From Cristatella mucedo (Eukaryota; Bryozoa; Phylactolaemata; Cristatellidae), in the NCBI GenBank assembly GCA_009760855.2, contig WPIO01000009.1, forward strand, positions 5,166,501 through 5,230,500: a DNA stretch of 64,000 nucleotides. Direction: 5' to 3'. Shown here piece by piece: positions 1 through 39,762 of the stretch. The notes beneath the pieces were generated by a model. That model did no database searches. It saw nothing but the letters and a program-made list of their open reading frames with translations, and was not told the origin of the DNA. The number at the start of each line of letters is the position of its first letter. The stretch's first letter is position 1. A program made the translations under genes and the position numbers.

Positions 1-889
1 TGTGGATACTACTTCTCCTTGGATGTAGTTTGAACCTGGATGTTGTGCACCATCCTGTTGCACCTTTGATCGGGCATGCAACCGGAAGTGCTTTAGGGGC
101 TCGTGGGTGCCCACAAGCGAGTCGTGGCGTTCATGAGAAAGTAATCGTGATTATTTTCATTTGCAGGATTGAGTTAGGGACTTCCTTGATGTGGCAGCCC
201 CTTATGAATTCAGCATTCAGCCGTCTTTGTGACAAAGTGAAGTTAAGCTACACGTTATTTCTGTATAAAAAATATCCAGATATCAGTTGCAATTACTATC
301 ATAAGTTGTTGCATAGTACTTCCATAAAACTTGAGAAAAGTTGTCAAGAATATCTTGAGCGATTATTCAATATTGTTAAACAAGCAGCCTTCTTCTGTGC
401 ATTTTGTCCAATTTATTTGCTACCGTATGGTCTGCCTAATTAACCTTCATTACCCTGACCTAAAGTGCAGCCGTAGTTGCGATCGCCGACTGTTTCTGTC
501 GGCTTTTATCCGAGAACATTACTTAATCGATCCTCAAGTGGTAGCACTGCGACGATTCAATTGCAAATCCTTTGAATGGCCAAGCTCAACAAACCAAACC
601 CAAAAAGTAAAGTCTGGCGAATTTCATAAAAATAGCCGAGCCCAATGCTTGGAATCCAGAACTACTTGGTACCTCGGCTTAGAGTAATTCGGCATCCGCG
701 AGTGTTTCAAAAAATCGGCCGAGAGACAGCACGGATCTCAGATACCAGGCTCCTTGCGATTCTGGCATTTCTGATTTGACCGGATAGTGATGGGGGCAGC
801 AGCGATTGTGGACCAGTGTGGCACTAGGTCGATACTCACTGCCGCTAAACATGACGTTAGCGACTGTCGCTAAACTGACTACCAAGCCT
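1..889. other. Unassigned sequence
   Basis: No coding region, repeat family or RNA gene recognised. Short open frames here have no recognisable motif. Confidence 0.5.
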
Positions 890-1860
890 AGTTTATTATA
901 GTGGTAGATATATTAAGCTTAAAGAAAAATCACAGGCAGATTCTATTTTTGTATATACATCGCTTGGCAAAGCCAGGTGCACCAAGGCATGCCCTACTCC
1001 ATGGGCCTTAATACTTTTTCCCAGAGGTTGAGTATAAATGGAGAACATCGATGGACCAAGGACAGACCTTTGAGAGACTCCACAGGTGACCCGTCTCGTG
1101 TGTGAGACCTGACCCCACACGAAACGGATTGAACATGACCAGACAAGTACGATTTAAACCATGCCAGTGTCTCATCTGCCCGCCTAATCGTTGTTCTCAA
1201 TCGTTCAAGTAGGACATCGTCACCGATAGTGTCGAAGGCAGCTGATAGATCTAGCCGAGCTAGGGCAGTGACATTCCCGTCACCGTTGCCATATGGGATG
1301 TCATTGTTAACACAAAGGACAGCACTTTCAGTGGAGTGCTGCCTCTTGAACCCTGATTACAATGCTTCTGACATTTCATTCTTTTCAATATGTGCAATCA
1401 GCTACTTAGCGACAATTTTTTCAAGAATCTCTGACAAGAAATAAAGAAGGGAAACTGGGTGATAGCATTAAAAAATTAATTATTAATTAATTAATTAAAA
1501 AAACAAAATCTCGGCTATGGCAGGGCTGAGTTGGTCTGTCAGCGAAGACCACAGAGATGATGGTATAGAGTCTTCAGGAGACGAGCTCTTTTTACTAGAC
1601 CTTATTACGGTAGCCACATTGCATTCAGAAACCTCGGTAAACCGTTTATGGTCACAGGATGTGATTCCACAATTGCTTTACTCGCAGGGAGCTTTAATTG
1701 AGGCACGAATGTGCACAGTTTTTCAGTAAAGAAGGCTGAAAACTTTTCGGCTGAGCCGTTAAGATCTGGGGAGTCAGACCTCTCAGCATTGGCCAATAAA
1801 TTGTTCACTGTCTTATAAACACACTATGGGGCCATCGTGTGCTTTCTAACATTCGCAGTA
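890..1860 (-). mobile_element. LINE-B copy: pre-RT and N-terminal RT fragment
   Basis: On the minus strand, pre-RT sequence (AEKFSAFFTEKL, near 1,700) is followed by RT pieces: the LDLSAAFDT block near 1,240, then FKSYLSG, and QRSVLGPSMFSIYTQPLGK near 1,040. It matches the better copy at 61.9-63.2 kb. It is broken by several stops and frame changes and ends before the YADD block. Confidence 0.7.
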
Positions 1861-1879
1861 ACTGGATTACTTAGAAATG

Positions 1880-2230
1880 GTTCGAGCCGTAAGTCATGAC
1901 ATCCATTTCCAAGTAATTATAACTCAGGAACCGCCAATAACCTCTAGCAACTGTCACAACCTGTCTGCTTTAGCAGGTCAACGTAATGATAGGACAGGTG
2001 AGACAACGTAAGATAGGTGAGCCAAAGCAAGGATATGAAGAAACATAGAAGTTGGCGACGGAAACTTGAAGTCAACGTTGGAACTTTATGAAAGGTCAGG
2101 CAGATCTGAAAGAAGTGGTGTAATGTGTAGGCTTTGACTGAGTTTTGCTCCAACTTCAAGCTATCTATTGCAGTGGTAGGAAGACGTGCTAGAAAAGAGC
2201 TACCCAAACCTAGACGTTATGCGGCAAATG
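1880..2230 (-). mobile_element. Degenerate LINE-A C-terminal fragment
   Basis: Minus-strand nucleotide resemblance to the region just downstream of the RT in the 13.2-14.5 kb copy (aacttgaagtc, gaagtggtgtaatgtg, gagttttgc in the same order). Heavily diverged. Confidence 0.4.
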
Positions 2231-3440
2231 CATCAAGGAACTTGTTACACTAGGTCGCGATCAAGGTCCCACACACTCACTCTCTCATTCAATCTCTCAT
2301 TGCTTGCATGCATGATCATATTGTTCGTATGTAACAACAGTGGCAGGCAGTAGCCTCACGGAGGAGTATATTTGCAAGTAGACGTACTACTAGGCATCGC
2401 ACCGGTAAGGATGCACGTCCTAGCCTCGACCTAGTTGACCAGCCAATGGAGTCTGGAGGGGAATAGGTCTGGAGGGGCATTCAGCTCGGCACGCCCCTTC
2501 TGGCAGCATAACCGCAGACGAATGGCTTGCAGTTCGACCTCAGCAGCTCCTGAGGTATCTATATCTATTTGCCGACAAAACAATCAACAGTTGAAGGCCG
2601 ATACTTTATTGTCAATAAGCTCTGTCCTCAACAACACCAACGTAAGCCCTTTAAACATCTGTCTGTGGTAGGATAAAGCCAATGGTGTCGTTGGCTTAAG
2701 GAATATAGCCAGTACATCAAACGAGCGTCGACGGTATACGTGGAAGCCCGACGACTGCTTGGCGCCGTGCATAGCAGGCGGTTCGTGGGCACGTACGAAT
2801 GCATTTTCATTGAGCAACACCCCTTAGATCCTTCTAAAACAAACAAATATAACTAAGGTCAACTGCAACTTCCGTTAACGAAACACTGCGTTTTGGCACC
2901 CGTCCATTGAACTTTTCAATGAAGCCTAATTAGCATCCAGTCGACAGAGACAACTGCCAGTGAAATAGCCTCGAGCACTACAGCTGAAACTGAAGCGCAT
3001 AAGACATAGCAGCCAGACTGTACAACAGGCAGCATACACAGACTCGTCGAAACATTAGATAATAAGCACTAGAAACGTGTACAGTCGGTTTTTGGTACCA
3101 AGTAGCCTTGTGGCACAGAGCAAGGCTTGACTAGCGGAATGATAAAACCAAGGCGCACGATGCTACCATGCAAGCAACTCTTCCGCCGAGTTGGCTCTCG
3201 AGCCCAAGGCAACCGAGGTATATGGCAAGATCAAGCGGCTCACATGTCTCCAGCAGATGCGAATTAACAAGAGGATCCACACGACCGAGCGGCCGTAAGA
3301 CCCGTCGCGACTGAGCATGGCATGGAGACCAGCCAGCAGAAAACTTGAATGTAAAAAAAATTGAGTCACCGCTCTCAAGCTCGATTGTTCATAATGGCAG
3401 GCGATAGGGCATCGGCATGAGATAGAGAGGAAGAAGGCCG
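2231..3440. other. 3' flank of the START gene
   Basis: Probably includes the 3' UTR of the minus-strand gene. No repeat family or second gene recognised. Confidence 0.4.
2605..2610 (-). promoter_or_regulatory. Candidate polyadenylation signal of the START gene
   Basis: AATAAA on the minus strand about 830 nt beyond the stop codon. It is the first such hexamer I see downstream of the gene. Position only; no other support. Confidence 0.25.
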
Positions 3441-31533
<28,093 letters not shown>

Positions 31534-32251
31534 TCCGAAGTTAGCCTTTGCTGCTCGGTAAAATGGGCTCGTTGTCAAGGTTTGCCCGCTGTTGCTACTC
31601 AGCTCTTGAACTCCTTAATGGCGATTTCAGCGCAGCTGTAGATCAATGTCGCGTATAAATAAGAATCGTTTGTAAATTTTCAAGCATATTCGGTTCATTT
31701 GAGATTCGAGTGTATAAATGCAAGCCACGCGGTCGACGTGAAACTGAGTAGCCCGGGTGGCTCTCGCTCTCTGGTATGACCTTTAAAGCTGAGTGATGTC
31801 ACGTTAACCTAATTTTTCCTTTCACTTTGCGGGCACCGAATCGGCGGTAGTCTATCGAGGTTAGTACGAGGATCGTAGCCTTTACGTATACGATGACTTT
31901 CTGGCCCAATGCGACAGAGCGGATAATGCGAGAGCGTAAAGTGCGACGGCTAGCTGCGCCCGAGCTGCGTTAAAGCGCACGCAGAGCCACTGCTGTTAGC
32001 ACCTCCTGCTTGGTTTTTCCAAGTGCCTTGAACATAGTGGTCCGCGAGGCTAAGGCGGAGCGTACAGCGAGTAGTTTAAAACGTTGCAGTCGCGCGACAG
32101 CTGAGGACATAGGCACGGTAGGCGAGGGATGCCCCGCCGGGGTTTCGCCGTTTTGGCTCTGGAGCATTACACTGGTAAAAACTCCCTCTCCCTCCCCCCC
32201 CGAGGGGCCAGATGGGACCGCTAGACACTGCCTCGGGAGTCGCTTGATCTC

Positions 32252-32283
<32 letters not shown>

Positions 32284-32301
32284 ATTCTCTCCTTCTCCAC
32301 A

Positions 32302-32335
<34 letters not shown>

Positions 32336-33164
32336 GCTCTCTCTCTCTCTTTCTCATTCTCTCCTTCTCCCCATCTCTCTTTCTCTCTCTCTCTCTCGCT
32401 CTCTCTCTCTCTTTCTCATTCTCTCCTTCTCCCCATCTCTCTTACTCTCTCTCTCTCTCTCGCTCTCGCTCTCCCTCTCCCTCTCTTTCTCCCCATATCC
32501 CTCACTCTTTCTCCCCATCTCTCACGCACGCACTCACGCGCGCTATGGTGAGTTGTAAACGCCTGGGACCAAATTATCTGTTCGAGTTAGAAGAGCTGCA
32601 ATTTGAGTTATTTCTAATTTAGAAAAAACGTAAAGGCGAGACCCATTTCTCCGTGTTTTCTTACTGAACCCACGGCTTAAATTAACGACAGCGTAAGCGC
32701 ATGCCAGCATCGAGCAGCTGTATTAATCTCCTTCGTCATTTAGTGCAGCTGAAAACTAATGTCGCCGCACGCAAGAGCTCTTGGCTCAACACCATACACA
32801 CTTGATCGGTAAATGCTGTTCACGATCTATAAATTGAGAACATACGAAAGTAACATGGGTTATGTCTTCCTCAGGGCTGATGAAAATACCTACTACAACA
32901 ATGTAGAAATGTATAAAGGGTGTACAGTTTACACCATACGAGAGGTAGAGATTCTTCTTGGCTGTTCGATAGCAAATCCCGTATATTAGCAGCACAATAT
33001 TTATGTACCACGCACAATAGAACCATAGCTCTTTCTTAGGCACTTTACGCGTGCTGAAAAGCAAGCTGTTACTAAATGGCTACTTGTAACTTGCACAATT
33101 TCAGCAACTGAAAATGCACAGAGGAAAAGTAGACGGAGTGAAGGCTGGTAGGACAAGGTAGGTA
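31534..33164. other. 5' flank of the START gene
   Basis: Probably holds 5' UTR and promoter sequence. CpG-containing around 31,860-32,170. No TATA box or CpG island border can be fixed by eye. Confidence 0.3.
32249..32515. repeat. (TC)n tract with a repeated 60-70 bp higher-order unit
   Basis: TC repeats interrupted by ctcattctctccttctcc followed by atctctctt. The interruption recurs three times at about 32,281, 32,353 and 32,416, so the tract has a higher-order unit. Confidence 0.85.
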
Positions 33165-33340
33165 GTTATGGCACACTAGATAAGGTGGTTGCTTTCACGA
33201 CCTCGGTTCAGAGGTCGTGGGTTCGAATCCTGCGGTGGGCGATCCTTTATCGCCACTGCAAGCGGTGGTGATAGCCGTAAAGGCTCTTCTGTCGCCATAC
33301 AAAAAGAGGCTGCTTAATCAGCTAGGATTTTTTTAGCAAT
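33165..33340 (+). mobile_element. SINE-1 copy, complete
   Basis: Box-A-like TTATGGCACACTAGATAAGG, box B GGTTCGAATCC, gtgggcgatcctttatcgcc, gtgatagccgtaaaggctct, then tacaaaaagaggctgcttaa and the end atcagctagga. Confidence 0.82.
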
Positions 33341-33344
33341 CTTT

Positions 33345-33545
33345 TTTCATTCAATTTCATCAAATAGTGACACGTGTTGTTGGTCGATAGTAAGTTCCAG
33401 GCTCTGGGAGCATTTGAACTGAAAGCGCGGTGTCCTCCATGCGGTTGCACGTTGGTCAGAGCGCAGCGAAACGATCCAGGCTTTGAAAGAGTTGGTGGTG
33501 CGACGGGAGGCCAGAAAAGAAACTTATTCGGATCAGTTGATTGCC
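33345..33545 (-). mobile_element. LINE C-terminal fragment
   Basis: Minus strand HRAFSSNAPRAWNLLS matches the last conserved block of LINE-A (AFSSYAPKAWNSLP). Diverged and short. Confidence 0.55.
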
Positions 33546-34046
33546 GGAGTAGAGAACCACGCTTACGACTCGTTCGCTTTATTGATAGTTCAAGCACTGC
33601 CTTAATCATTGTTGGTGATTTACTGTTAGCTTACCTTTACGTTACAACTCAGGCTTCGTGTAATTTGTTGCAGCAGAAGAGAGAAAGCAGAACCTTGTGC
33701 TCTCTATACTTGGCCAGCTAAGCGAGGTCACAAAAAATAGTAACACGGGGCGACATCTGTAAGCGGATGCACGCCAACAGTATAGATCTAGTATAACAGT
33801 ATTGGCGTTGTTATTTGGCTATCGATGACTATCTTCGTATGCTACGTGCAATTTTCGTACGCCCGGGGTCGTAGAAAATCTCCTTACTAGCCGAACGACG
33901 TTGCAGCCACATTAGCTACGGCCGCACTGCGAGGATTGTTTTTGCCGCCGTCGCGTACACGTCGTCGCTTTCCGCGCTTTTCGGCTTGCGACTTCGGCTT
34001 CTTGTTGCATGCGCAATCGCGTTGCCTGCTTTAATTCGCCGACCGC

Positions 34047-34050
<4 letters not shown>

Positions 34051-34107
<57 letters not shown>
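34051..34107. repeat. (GA)n microsatellite
   Basis: About 28 GA units inside the CpG-rich block. Confidence 0.97.
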
Positions 34108-34109
<2 letters not shown>

Positions 34110-34363
34110 TGGGCCACGAACAGCGATCAAGGCATCTCAATCAGTTATTACTATTTTAGACCGAGGCATCTTAGCCATGAATACATTTCGGTCGATTTAG
34201 GCGTCGACGACGCATCGGGCAATGCGAACTCATTAGCGGCAGAGCTAAGAGGGCGGCGCTGCTCGCTCGTTTGTTGGGCACGTAGAGCCAGAGTTCTACA
34301 AGAAGCTGGCTGCTCGTGTAGCTTCAATATGCGAAGCTAAAGAAGAGGAAGAGCTGCGCGGAA

Positions 34364-34405
34364 GCGCCTGCTCCGCGCGCGCGCACGCGCGCGCGGAGCA
34401 GGCGC
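34364..34405. repeat. 42-nt perfect palindrome
   Basis: 20-bp arms starting GCGCCTGCTCCG and ending in alternating CG, with a 2-nt CA spacer. The arms match perfectly. Confidence 0.95.
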
Positions 34406-34974
34406 GCGGAGAAGAGAAGATTTTCGTCCTAGCACGAATCAGAGCTGTACGGGTTGGATTGTAAAAAAAAGTTCGACAACTTCCCGTGCTGTGTGCAAAG
34501 GCAGGGTCAGCAAGCCATCGCCGGACTATCGTGGGCCTGTAGGCATTAGCAGCAGTGCGGTCGCGTCGAAAAGCCGCACCCGAAAGCAGGAGCTTGACTG
34601 CAAGAGTGCGAAGCGAAATGCGTATAAAAAAGTATGCATGCAAATATTTTTGTGCACATGCACAAATATATCTGCATTCTGTTGTGCGTGCGTGCGAGCG
34701 ATCGTGCGATCGTTTCGGAATGTGACGCGAGCGTCTCTCCGTGGCAGTAACGCCACTACGCTACGTAAGCGAAGCGGTTGCAAGGCTTGACCGTCCTCTC
34801 TAGCGCAGTCAAAAGCATAAGCGGCAATGCTTGTAGCTCTGTCAGTATCTCATGTCAGTATCGCAAAACTAAGGTGAGAGCGAGCACCGCGCTGCATAAG
34901 ACAGAGTGGGGAAAGATCACGACCGACACGCGCGTTATAATAAAAAGATGATGATTAAACAGCATCATTTAGAT

Positions 34975-35110
34975 AGCGACAGAAGAGCCTCGCGGGCTAT
35001 CCCCAACGATTGCAGTGGGAAACATATGCGATCTCTCACTGCAGGGCTCGAACCCACGACCTGAGTTGTACAACTTACCCATGGGCTATGACGCGCGAGC
35101 TAATGAGCAG
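34975..35110 (-). mobile_element. SINE-1 copy, partial
   Basis: Minus strand: box B GGGTTCGAGCC, then ctgcagtgagagatcgcat and ccgcgaggctcttctgt. The tail end is missing or diverged. Confidence 0.6.
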
Positions 35111-36639
35111 CCGCTTTGATCTGCAAGGCAGATGAGGGCCTTATCCGCTGAATATTTCTAAAGAGGCAACATTTAACATGCAAAGCAAGCGAATAAATAT
35201 CGTTTGATTCGGCATATTTAAGTTATATATATATTTTTTATTCTTTTAAGATTGCGTAACTTTTTGTCAGTGGGTCTGTGCACCTGCCATCTTGTTTTCT
35301 GGGGGGCAGGCAAAGTCCCAGATCTCGGGTAATGAGCGCAACAAAGTATTCGCTCGCAATTAAGTTATAAAGAATGAAATTAGGTAGCCTAACAAAGCAT
35401 TATAGTCACAAACTTCAAAGCGCAGATGCGATAGGGTACAGCTCTATGCCTCATCTTGAAACGACTAGTCAGACCAATCAATACATAATCGTAAGAGACC
35501 AAAGGGGATTATTCAGCTTGTATTTATTTATTCGAAAGCCGTCAAGAGGAAAACTAAACCCGAGACTTTTTGTGCACCGCAACTGTATTTTGAATCAATT
35601 CCGATATTTAGGGAGAAGCTACAAAAAATAGGCAGACCAAAGTTTCTGCAGCTTTGGAAAAGTCCGATAGTCCAGTTGAAAGGATTCTGCAGCCCTTCGG
35701 TGGCCTAATGAATTGACGGTCAAGAGTCGCGTTAAAATAATCCCTAGTTGAACCCATAAATGGGGGAAATGGCCATTGCTTCTTGTTACGTTAGAAAAGC
35801 TTGAATAGTAACTTTCTTATTCAAGTTGGAGGATTACTGAGCTGGTTTTTTAACGAATGCAACAGCCAAGAGTAAGCTCAATAAGAGTCAAAAGTCACGA
35901 CATGGCTTCAAGTTAATTCTGACGCTAATTCTTAAAGTATTCAAAGTGCACCGTCGCAAGTTATGGGGCTCCTCAGTCAACCTCTTTTGGATACCATGCC
36001 TTCAGAGCCTATTTGCAAAAAAGCCTACGACACGCTTCAGATGGTCATCCCGACATCTGAAACGAAGTTATATTGCACATGTTTTTCATTAGGTTTTCTT
36101 TATTTATTAGAACGGTCAGGTGTATAAATAGACTTAGTGAACGTATTCGTGTCGATATCATCGTTTGCTACTCAGCTGACATTCCTCCTCTACAGAGTAC
36201 GTAAAATGTCCAGAAAAATGTTAAATTTTCTTAGGGCCAAGTGCAAACGTACCATAATTTTTACTCATTTAAGACAGCCTATCATTAAGATTAGAGTTAG
36301 TAGCCTTTAGTTTGAGCTTATTTCAAGGTATATGCGATTACATTTTGAACGACACCACTGCCAAGTGCTAATTTGCAAAGCCAAGGTCTCAAGGATCAAA
36401 AGCAACATTGAGTAGGTGTCGCGAGCAACCCGACGTGTTAACGCGCAGAGATGTCGAGAGATCTTGTTCTCAAAAAACTCTATCAATCCACGATCTAGTG
36501 ATCGTAATGATCAATCGACCTCTAAAAGTTCAATGTCAGGGCGCGGCGTCCAGCAAAAGACTTATATGACTTCAAAAGGTTTTTGTTTCGGTACGCTGGG
36601 TTGTAGTAGCACTGAAACGCATTAGTGAGCATGACGTCA
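35111..36639. other. Unassigned AT-rich sequence
   Basis: No gene or repeat family recognised. Confidence 0.35.
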
Positions 36640-37830
36640 TATCTTCCCTCAATTGTCTTACTCGGTCCCTTGTTGTTCTTCAGTCCCTCAAGGGTCTGTC
36701 CTCGGTCCCTTGATGTTCTCCATTCATACTTAACCTCTGGGAAAAGTGATTAGGGCCCATGGAATTGGATTTAACTTTCACGCTGACAATACGCAGCTGT
36801 ATTTGTCATTCAAACCGTCGGAATCTGCTGCAGCAACTGTGAAACTGAATGCTTGCCTTGCCGACATTCGATCCTGGATGTCGGAAAACTTCTTGAAACT
36901 AAATGACGATACAACCGAACTTCTGCTCATAGGACACCCTAAGCTTGTGGCTAGATTAAAAGGCTTTGCTCTTCTAATAAGTGATGCTGTCGTGCGACCG
37001 TCACCACGTGCTCAAAATTTAGGTGTCGTTTTCGACAGCTGCCTCAATTTTAAAAACTTCATTCAGAAGACTGCTTCTACAGCTAGCAATCACGTCCGAT
37101 CCCTATCCAAGATTAGGAGCTGTCTTCCACAGTGGCTTGTAAAAAATTTAACTAGCTCCTCAGTTCTGTCTCGGCTTGATTAGTGTAATTCCCTTTTGGC
37201 TGGGTTACCAAAGAAAGCAACTAGGCCACTGCAGCTGACTATGAATATGGCTGCAAGGCTAGTTTTCAAGTCCCAGAGGTTTGAGCACGTGTCTCCTTTG
37301 CTAAAGAGCTAGGATGGATGCCGGTCGAGCAACGGATACAGAGCAAAGTTCTTACGCTGACCCACAAGGCCCGCCACGGCTCGGCTCCTTCGTATCTAGC
37401 TGAGCTGCTGCACCAGTTCAAGCCTCTTTGTGCCCTGAGGTCCTGTGTGGACAATAAATTAGCTGTTCCATTCTTCCGCTTAAAGACCGTTTGCGACAGA
37501 AGCTTTAGCTCTACAGGTCCTAGACTGTGGAAGACGCTTCCACAATTCTTACGCAACGACAACTGCTCTCCCGCTGCCGACTATGGCTCATCCTTTTCAG
37601 CGATCGTGAGCTGCTACTTCCATGCTACTTACCAACTCGCTTGCTCTCCTGGCTCTGCTATGCTTCCCACTTTCTCTTTGTTGTGTGAGACGAAGTCTGT
37701 TGGCTACCGAATGCATACCAAAAGCCGCTTAGGCTGTGAGTGCGCTATACAAAACTCTCCAACGTAACACCCACGCAGTCTTTATGACTTTATGGAGTTA
37801 CAGACGGAGATACTTTGCATTAAATCTTCT
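36640..37830 (+). mobile_element. LINE-B copy, RT end to tail
   Basis: Plus strand: GIGFNFHADNTQLYLSFKP (36,761-36,817), so the catalytic YADD is HADN in this copy. Then NFLKLNDDTTELLLIGHPK, QNLGVVFDSCLNFKNFIQK and, after a stop, AELLHQFKPLCALRS and WKTLPQFLRND, and the LINE-B tail near 37,740-37,820. One main frame break around 37,180-37,310. Confidence 0.85.
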
Positions 37831-39459
37831 GCTCTTTTAACCCGATTGAGAATGCTACTTTGAAACAGTAGCAGATGCTCTGCAATAGAGAGCGGAGTGC
37901 GAAAGTGAGACAAAAGTGCTCCTGTAAGAAGGACCTACCTGGTGTGAGAGTAGGCTTGCTCCACTTTTATTTTCAAGAAAACGTGGACAGAAATGACAGA
38001 AGAGATACATGAAGATATTTGAAGAGAATCTCAATATTGGGATGACAGTTTAAAAACTATCATGTTTGTAAAGCATTAAAAGGCTACTCCCCGATTTTTT
38101 AGTATTTGTAAAGATTGTTTAAAAACCTTGGCTTAAATGAGAGGCTTGTGAAAAAAAGCTGATAAGCACGAAAAAATACAAAGTTGAGACGCTACTCTCA
38201 ACTTGGTAATCAATGGTATTTGACGTTACAATTTTAGGTTTAGAGTTTAGGGTTTAGAGCTTAGGGTTTAGGGTTGAGGGTTTAGGGTTTAGCCAACTTG
38301 AGTAAATAGTTAGAGACAAGGATTTTGTATTTGTTGTTACAGCACACAGGAACCTTGTAAACTAACACCGCTTCATCAATGATGAAATTGAGGATATATT
38401 AAAATTTCAAGAGCATCAGTATGTGCGAGAAAAATCCGCGAACTAAACATAATCCTATTTGGAACTGCGATTATCTAAGTTATGAACGTTGTTCCTTACA
38501 TTGAAATGTCCCTCAGGTATTCGAGTAAGATGAGAGCTTCGCAGCATCGCCATTGATTTCCCTACTAAATAAAAATGAAAAAGAAATAGCCATTAAAGTA
38601 GGCAGAAACGAGAGGGCAAAATCTGGCAGAAACAGCTACAGCAGGGAATCTGTCTCTGCCTACGATGTACAGTTGTGATTTCTTCTAGTCCGGCACAGCG
38701 GAGCATGTGCACGTGTCGCGACAGCCTTAAAGCGGAAAAAGGCAGGTTATTGGGCTTAGAAGTCTTCAAAGGATTTGAGAGGCCGCAAAGGGGTGGGAAG
38801 GCCTGTGAGCATGATTAGCTAATGCTATTGTAGCAGGTCAACTGGATACGAAAGAGCCTAGTCGCGTCTAGTCTTGCTAATCCATCTGCCAATATCGGCT
38901 TATATACCCAGTTTTGACCTGAAGCATAGTAACTCCGTTAAGGAATGGAAACATCAGAGTTTATTGATTTATGGACCGAACGAGCGGCCGGCCACATTAG
39001 GAACACACCCTTGAGACTCGGTGGCATTTTTAGGCTATAAAGATTGGTTCAGTAGGCTATCGTGCTTAAGTGAATATAGTAAAATGCCTAGAAGAGATTT
39101 TGTTATCTTAGGGCGGGAGCTATTTAAATTTTTGACCGTTAATTTAATTAAAGACTTTAGCGAACCACTTAGTTTGGTATCACCAATTCAGGTAAAGGGA
39201 CAATAAAGGATACCTTCAGAATAAATCTGCGAAAATTCAAATATCCACTGAAGACGACTCCTAAACTGCGAGCCCTTCCAAAGAACGTTTCCGCCTGTTA
39301 AATGTCTTTCCCATTAAAATCAAGGAGGCAACCTATTCACACCACTAGGTTGTCCTGGAGAAGCTTGAATAAGTTTTTTCTGACATCACCAAGGCATAGA
39401 TTACCCCCTTTTCAGATGGCTGTGAATACGAGACTACTCACACTGTTTCTAATTCTTTG
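37831..39459. other. Unassigned sequence
   Basis: Nothing recognised except a telomere-like repeat at 38,232-38,292. Confidence 0.35.
38232..38292 (+). repeat. Telomere-like TTTAGGG repeat
   Basis: About eight units of TTTAGGG and variants (TTTAGAG, TTGAGGG, CTTAGGG) in 60 bp. Confidence 0.9.
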
Positions 39460-39469
39460 AGGCCATGCG

Positions 39470-39693
39470 ATCTGACAGCACAAGTGGCGAGGTTACCGTC
39501 GTTGAACGTAAACCGCTTGGCTGTACCGCGGATTTTTCTTTAGCACGAGCCATCTTTTTAATCAGTTGCTATCAGATTACGACCAATGACCAAGCATCTC
39601 CCAGTTGTATTCTCTCGATATTCTGTCGTTGCTGTCAAATCTGGAAGCTTCCGGAAGAGTTCGGAGCTCCTCACCAAAAGATACCACAATATA

Positions 39694-39762
<69 letters not shown>

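Larger units (their letters stand above)
33546..34974. other. CpG-containing unassigned block
   Basis: CpG-rich between 33,850 and 34,800, with a (GA)n tract and a perfect palindrome (listed separately). Could be a promoter region. No gene recognised. Confidence 0.3.

Noticed and set aside
33165-33245. tRNA gene
   Set aside because: It has box A and box B, but no proper cloverleaf and a repeated non-tRNA body. It is a SINE-1 head. The same holds for the other SINE heads.
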